From Paragonimus westermani (taxonomy: Eukaryota; Platyhelminthes; Trematoda; Plagiorchiida; Troglotrematidae), in NCBI GenBank assembly GCA_008508345.1, contig QNGE01003702.1, positions 1-64,000 on the forward strand: 64,000 bases of DNA, read 5' to 3'. Below the pieces are notes generated by a model. It made no database searches and was not told the DNA's origin. It saw only the letters and a list, made by a program, of their open reading frames with translations. A program made the translations under genes and the position numbers. Numbering within the stretch: position 1 is the first letter of the stretch; each line of letters begins with the position of its first letter. This document shows positions 59,241 through 64,000 of the stretch, piece by piece.

Positions 59241-62200
59241 TTCTCCTCCTCTACATCTTACCTTTGTTTATCTTCTACACAGGCTTACCCACCCACCCAC
59301 CCCTGCCATATTGTGCACAGGAAATTTCGACAACGTTAATCCCAATCGTCGGAGAGGATCATTACGTATAGCCTCTGAGTCGACTGTCTGCCTGACGATT
59401 CCTAGTAACGCGCCCGAGAGTCTGAAATGGGTATATCTAGCAAACCATCCCAAAGTGATATCGTATACCACAGTAGCGTATGTCTTCAGTACATTACCAA
59501 CGATATCAACACAATATTTGGTTCTGAATCACAATGAAATCACAATACACAACTATCAGCGGATTTCTTCTAGGTAAAGTACACGGAGGAGTCACCGATT
59601 CAGGCTCCTTGGTTCGGTAACCTACAAGATCCGTCTTCAACAAATGTTAACAGAACATACCACCATACTTTTTTAATCCCTTTTGGTAACTCGGTGCTTG
59701 CCAGTCTTAGATAAGTAAACGGTTCATCCTTAACGTCCGCTCATTCCTTGGTACTTGTTCAAAAGTGTCTAAGTGTGCACGTTGTACTTACACCTCCTTA
59801 CGTTGCAACCCAGCGGCCAAAATCTGATCGGTACGTGTCTGGCTCAAACGGCATATAAGTGATGTGTCCCTAAGGTGACCGATTTTTTATCCACTGAAAT
59901 AGATGGCCGACGCACTTGTATCCAATCGCCTATTTACACATCTTGTCTGTCTCATTCACAATGCGCAGTCTGGCAACAGAGGATCATCAGTTCTTTGTAG
60001 TATGATTGATTCATCACTACCAACACTTGTAGCTGATATTATATTCGTCTTGGTCCTTTACTGAAAGGCAAAAGTTATTGCACAGTATCAAGTCACGTGC
60101 TTCAACTAAGCGTGTTTGGTCGAGTTTACAGTAGCTATGTAGTTCAGAGCCAGAAGTTGCTCGACCATCGCCGGTAAAAATGGAGCTCGGTCATGATAAA
60201 GTCATCAAAAATACGATCCACCTTCCCGTTACCAATCACTCTTGTGACTGAAACGGAAATACCGTTTTAGTTTGTGGATATAAACTCAAAAAAATTACAT
60301 CGCAAAGTGATTGGGCCTTCAATATCCCACCCCACAGTATCACTGCAACCTTTAGAAACGGACGAATTACAATGCTTCTGTCCGCCCATCCACCTTCTGC
60401 ACACATCATGCTAGGCTTGGTAGCAGCCGAGTGCCGATAAAAATGTACGGACCAGCTGCAGTATTTCAACACCAGTGAACAAGGACTACGTTCGGTCAAC
60501 CATTAGCTCTTGAGGCCAGTGTCATCACTTGCATATTGAAATATGTGCCTACCATGAGTACTTCTGTAAGGGCCACTGGCGGAATTTTAGTCGCACAATT
60601 ACCGCATTCCATTCCGATAAATTAAAGTCCATCCGGTTTTGATATCAAATAACCTTAGTGGGACTCAGCGCAACCAGTTTGGAGATATAGCTTTACAACG
60701 TGTTTAAAGGTGAGCTCTCATTCTTCGACAAGATGTTCATTAACATCGTACGATTTATGTGTACGAATGGGCTATCGGAGTAATCAAGATTTTACAGGCC
60801 ATATATTACCATCGCTAAAACCTGGGTGGATGTTTTAAAAGCCAAAATTATGCGCGCGTAATGTAGCAATCGTGCGTTGTTTAGTTGCCTGATTGCGCAA
60901 GTTATGTCATGGCTTACTGGGCTTCCGAACTCACGTTTGTTCGCTTCCCTATTCTACGGGATAACTGCGGTGGCATCTCCTTTGTATTTGATTGCTTTTA
61001 CAACGTATAAATCACAAAACTGGTTAGGTTGAGAATACATATCGCCCCACCAGATCTACTGTTGATCAAACCATTACAGACAGATGGCTGAAACGCATTG
61101 GCGTAGTCGGGCAAATGGATACACGCGCTGCAATAACTCACGAGACACACGCTGCTCACGCACAAAGCAACCTCTGGGCTCGGCATGATGTTCTGTGAGA
61201 TTATTCAGAACAAATAAGGGCTAATTCACGTGAGCCATTGAACACTGGAGAGAGCGTTCTTTGAATGGAACAACTGCGCATTACTTTGTTACTCAGATAA
61301 GCAAATTATATTAATGATTTACTGGATCTTTTAGGCCTGCGTTCATTACTTCCTTCGAATGTTTGCCGTGGAGTGCATTATCTGTGGCTGTCTCAAAAGT
61401 GTATACATGATGGGCGTAAGAGTTACAACTTAGGATGTGCGCTTCAATTAAGACAGAATAATTAACTACTGAAAGGCTGTTGGTAGAATAACCTGTGATC
61501 CCAGATGGTGCAGTATAAATCGCCGGTATTCCCATAGCCCATAATGCATGCGATAACGGCCGGCAATCTGGTCACATAAGTCTAATTCGGACATCAGGGC
61601 GCACATGTCTTGTGCAAGATGATGCTGAACGATCCATCGCCTTCAGAAAAAGAGAAAGCAGTAAGGGGACAAACAAATCAGAGTTTACCGGTGAAATATC
61701 GTTTCATTCGACCGTGGATGTGTTTGAAGGATGAGTTTTGTCAACCACAGCTCCCGATGGATGGAAGCACCATTGGATTGTATCGCTCGGCGCCGATAAT
61801 TCCAAAATGTTGTAGTGTTAGGATTGATTAATAATAGGTAAGTCAGTGAGGCTAGAGAAGAAAGAAAATGGAATGAGGATTAGAAGCTTAGAGATTTCCA
61901 ACAAGCCTCTATGGGCGACAAATGCAACAATGAAAATAGCACAAATCAAAGTCAAGTTAAAAACTTGTATCAGGTTTCACGCTTTCGGTCAGATGACATG
62001 GACAAACAGCGTTTGGTGAGGTGAATTGTTGATTCGCCTGAACAGCTGTAGACAAGTTAAGGTGAGTGGTTCGTCTCTCACTCAGACCACACATCAAACT
62101 TACTGTTAGGTAAGTAGCGCGTGTGTCCGTTGAATAATTAATATATGCGTAGTCATGTATTACACCTCGTGGTCCGCATACCACCCTCAACATATCCAAA

Positions 62201-63269
62201 TATCGGTCTGATCGGGTCGTGTTGTAAAGTTATACACCGGGGATACAAATACGTCTTGATTTATTGATTTATTCACGTGAGCTGGCGCTAATGCACACGG
62301 TTCGCTTATGGACAGCGATTCAGAGAATAAGGATGGCGAGCTTATTCCGCAGGAAACTCGATTATACCGCGTGTCTGTAAGACAGACGGAGAAAGAACAA
62401 GTTAGAAACGGCAGCGTTCATTGCCAGCGGTCTGACGGTGTAGTTAATAAGTTGCCTCCGCAGCGGGTGGAGTCTGCAGTGATATCGAGTCTCGTGCCTC
62501 CGAACAGACTACAGCAACGTTCGCCAACCTAGGTTGCCTATCATACCATACACATTTATAAAGCAAAAGAGGCTTGAGGATGGGCAACGATGAGAGCCAA
62601 TGTAAAACGTGGCCATTAAGAACGAAAGAAGCAAGTCTCATTAGAATATTCCGCAACTGATATTAATATTCAACCGTACGCCTCCGGTGACACAGCAGAT
62701 GAGCACTGAGGTTGTGAATCAGATATCAGACAGCGAGAGTTAAGAGTCCAGTCACTCGGGCTTTGAAAATTCGTGAATTCAAATTTGGGAAATTCACGAA
62801 AAAGTCGTATGTTGGATGAGGCTGAAAGTACTCATGTACATCAAGTTTCATGTTGGATGCATCAGAAGATAATGGAAAATAGAAAGACCGTTTCAATAAA
62901 ATGTAATGGAAAGGTAAGACAGTGTTGAGAAGGTAAATAGGAAAAACTGTTGCAAATGAAAGGGTTACTGAGGAGGGGGTGAAAGTAAACAAAACCACAG
63001 CATATCAGACATAGCAAACATAACTACGCCATGCAAAACCAAATATTACTGCGTAATAATAGGCCCCCAGAACCCTAGGCTAGATCCACATGCTGTGAAA
63101 CCTAAGTTCACTTAAATACATTGTAATGTGCATTGTAACACATAGTGTGGTGGATTGCCAGGTNATAGTACAATGCTACTAAGGTACACATATAATGCAG
63201 CAGGCTCAGATCCCGTAACGAATGGAAGGAAATAACGAAAACAACAAGAGAGGAGACCCAATTGCGAAA
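59241..63269. other. 4 kb with no recognisable gene
   Basis: The LINE frame stays open into flank to 59577. An ACCC microsatellite (about 16 bp) lies at 59287-59303. Frames 60236-60499 (-, 87 codons), 61311-61535 (-) and 62308-62532 (+) have no known domain. An ambiguous base is at 63164. Confidence 0.45.
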
Positions 63270-63360
63270 AATCTAAACTTCGGCTGAGTTCGAACCTACG
63301 ACAGAAACATGCCCAAACGTGGCGAATGCTCTACCAGCTGGGATGCGAAACAACTCTCGT
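63270..63360 (-). repeat. tRNA-like repeat (pseudo-tRNA or SINE head)
   Basis: On the minus strand AGCTGGTAGAGCATTCGCC (about 63340-63322) resembles a tRNA D arm and A box. GTAGGTTCGAACTC (about 63299-63286) is a good B box. The spacing of about 35 nt fits a tRNA body, but no acceptor stem or clear anticodon arm can be drawn. It differs from the main SINE family, so it is either a tRNA pseudogene or the head of a second SINE. Confidence 0.5.
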
Positions 63361-64000
63361 CAATCAAACCCAAGTAATATGCTGACAACCTAGCTACCAT
63401 TTCCAGCCTGAACTCAGTCATACAAAAAGTGCACAACTCGATCAGTGATATGCTGGCAGTCGCAAACTGTATCTGAGCCACCGACATAAGTGTAGCGGAA
63501 TCGATGTGCCAGATTAGTCCACCCCGAGAGCATGCCTGTTTGCCGCATCATTCATTAAGAGGTACTTCCACGACACCTGCGGTGCTGGACACCGGTGGCT
63601 AAAAATGGCCTCTGGACGTCACCCGCACAGATGGACTGGGTCTCACAGCCATCCAAAACCGAGTTGTTGTACCATCTGCACTTCGGTGGAAGACTCATGT
63701 CACGATGCCATCAAAGATGACCGAAGTTCACAAATGCCACTGGGACTTAGGCTATTCGACTAGTGATCACACTCGACAACCCATCAGATCGCATATAACC
63801 ACCCGCATAAATGAACTCACTGACTACCTCCAACTTGCCACTAGCGAGGACGAACGCAAGCAACAGGTCCTGTCACCCTTGGAATCAAACCGTGCACACT
63901 GCTAAAATGCAAGTCCGAGTGATATTGTCAGCCTGCCGGGAACGTCTTGCATTGGTCGTGTCGCACTAGACTAGAGTGGTATGTGATACATAAACTAAGC
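63361..64000. other. Window end, no firm gene
   Basis: The + frame 63705-63905 (66 codons: ...RSHITTRINELTDYLQLATSEDERKQQ...) has a helix-like, charged C-terminal part but no known domain. It ends in a stop before the window edge. Confidence 0.35.

Noticed and set aside
59287..59303. CCCA/ACCC repeat as telomere-like sequence
   Set aside because: Four short units only, and not the TTAGGG type; an ordinary microsatellite.
63270..63360. Functional tRNA gene on the minus strand
   Set aside because: A and B boxes are fair, but no acceptor stem, no clear anticodon loop and no pol III terminator; called a tRNA-like repeat instead.
1..64000. Bacterial or phage features (operons, CRISPR, IS elements, Shine-Dalgarno sites)
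   Set aside because: No long prokaryote-like genes, no regular spacer arrays and no IS transposases; the content is eukaryotic retroelements throughout.

Overview
This 64 kb window looks like non-coding, repeat-rich nuclear DNA from an animal, most likely a parasitic flatworm. AT is a little above half and no open frame suggests a multi-exon host gene. The only recognisable proteins come from retrotransposons. The flatworm call is inference: the Penelope-like element (PLE) with hammerhead ribozymes, two endonuclease-reverse transcriptase LINE families and a tRNA-derived SINE all resemble repeats I know from flukes and tapeworms. The species cannot be fixed from the sequence. There is no rRNA, intact tRNA, CRISPR array, operon or bacterial gene.

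Layout. 1-420: 3' end of a decayed PLE (+). 690-815: PLE-terminal repeat with a 42-bp palindrome. 3640-5202: the youngest element, a 5'-truncated PLE (-) with an intact 444-codon reverse transcriptase/GIY-YIG frame, 81-bp inverted arms and a complete hammerhead ribozyme at its 3' end. 7640-7985: SINE (-), beside a decayed PLE (-) at about 8040-9140. 14790-17470: LINE (-) with endonuclease and reverse transcriptase. 17860-18290: SINE tail and PLE tail (+). 20225-20380: hammerhead-like PLE terminus (-). 23500-23575 and 30998-31345: three remnants of another hammerhead family, two as an inverted pair. 29350-30400: CR1/Jockey-like LINE (+). 32160-33700: three SINE copies. 36999-37226 and 52987-53294: two short fold-back elements with target-site duplications and hammerhead-like cores. 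38600-38830, 46930-47140 and 54545-54960: further SINE copies. 44780-45010: LINE remnant. 57330-59240: second LINE family (+). 63270-63360: tRNA-like repeat (-).

How the parts fit. The recurring theme is PLE biology. One element still has the protein (RT plus GIY-YIG endonuclease), and several loci carry only the ribozyme-bearing terminal repeat. Three insertions (3660-5202, 36999-37226, 52987-53294) have the same design: an intact 3' end, an inverted copy of terminal sequence at the 5' end, and hammerhead or hammerhead-like folds. The two short ones have 13- and 11-bp target duplications and share a 3' terminus ending TATCTTA. They look like non-autonomous, ribozyme-bearing PLE satellites moved by a PLE enzyme. 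Both large LINEs have lost the second catalytic aspartate of the reverse transcriptase. The rest of the window is unassigned sequence with short, probably chance, open frames.
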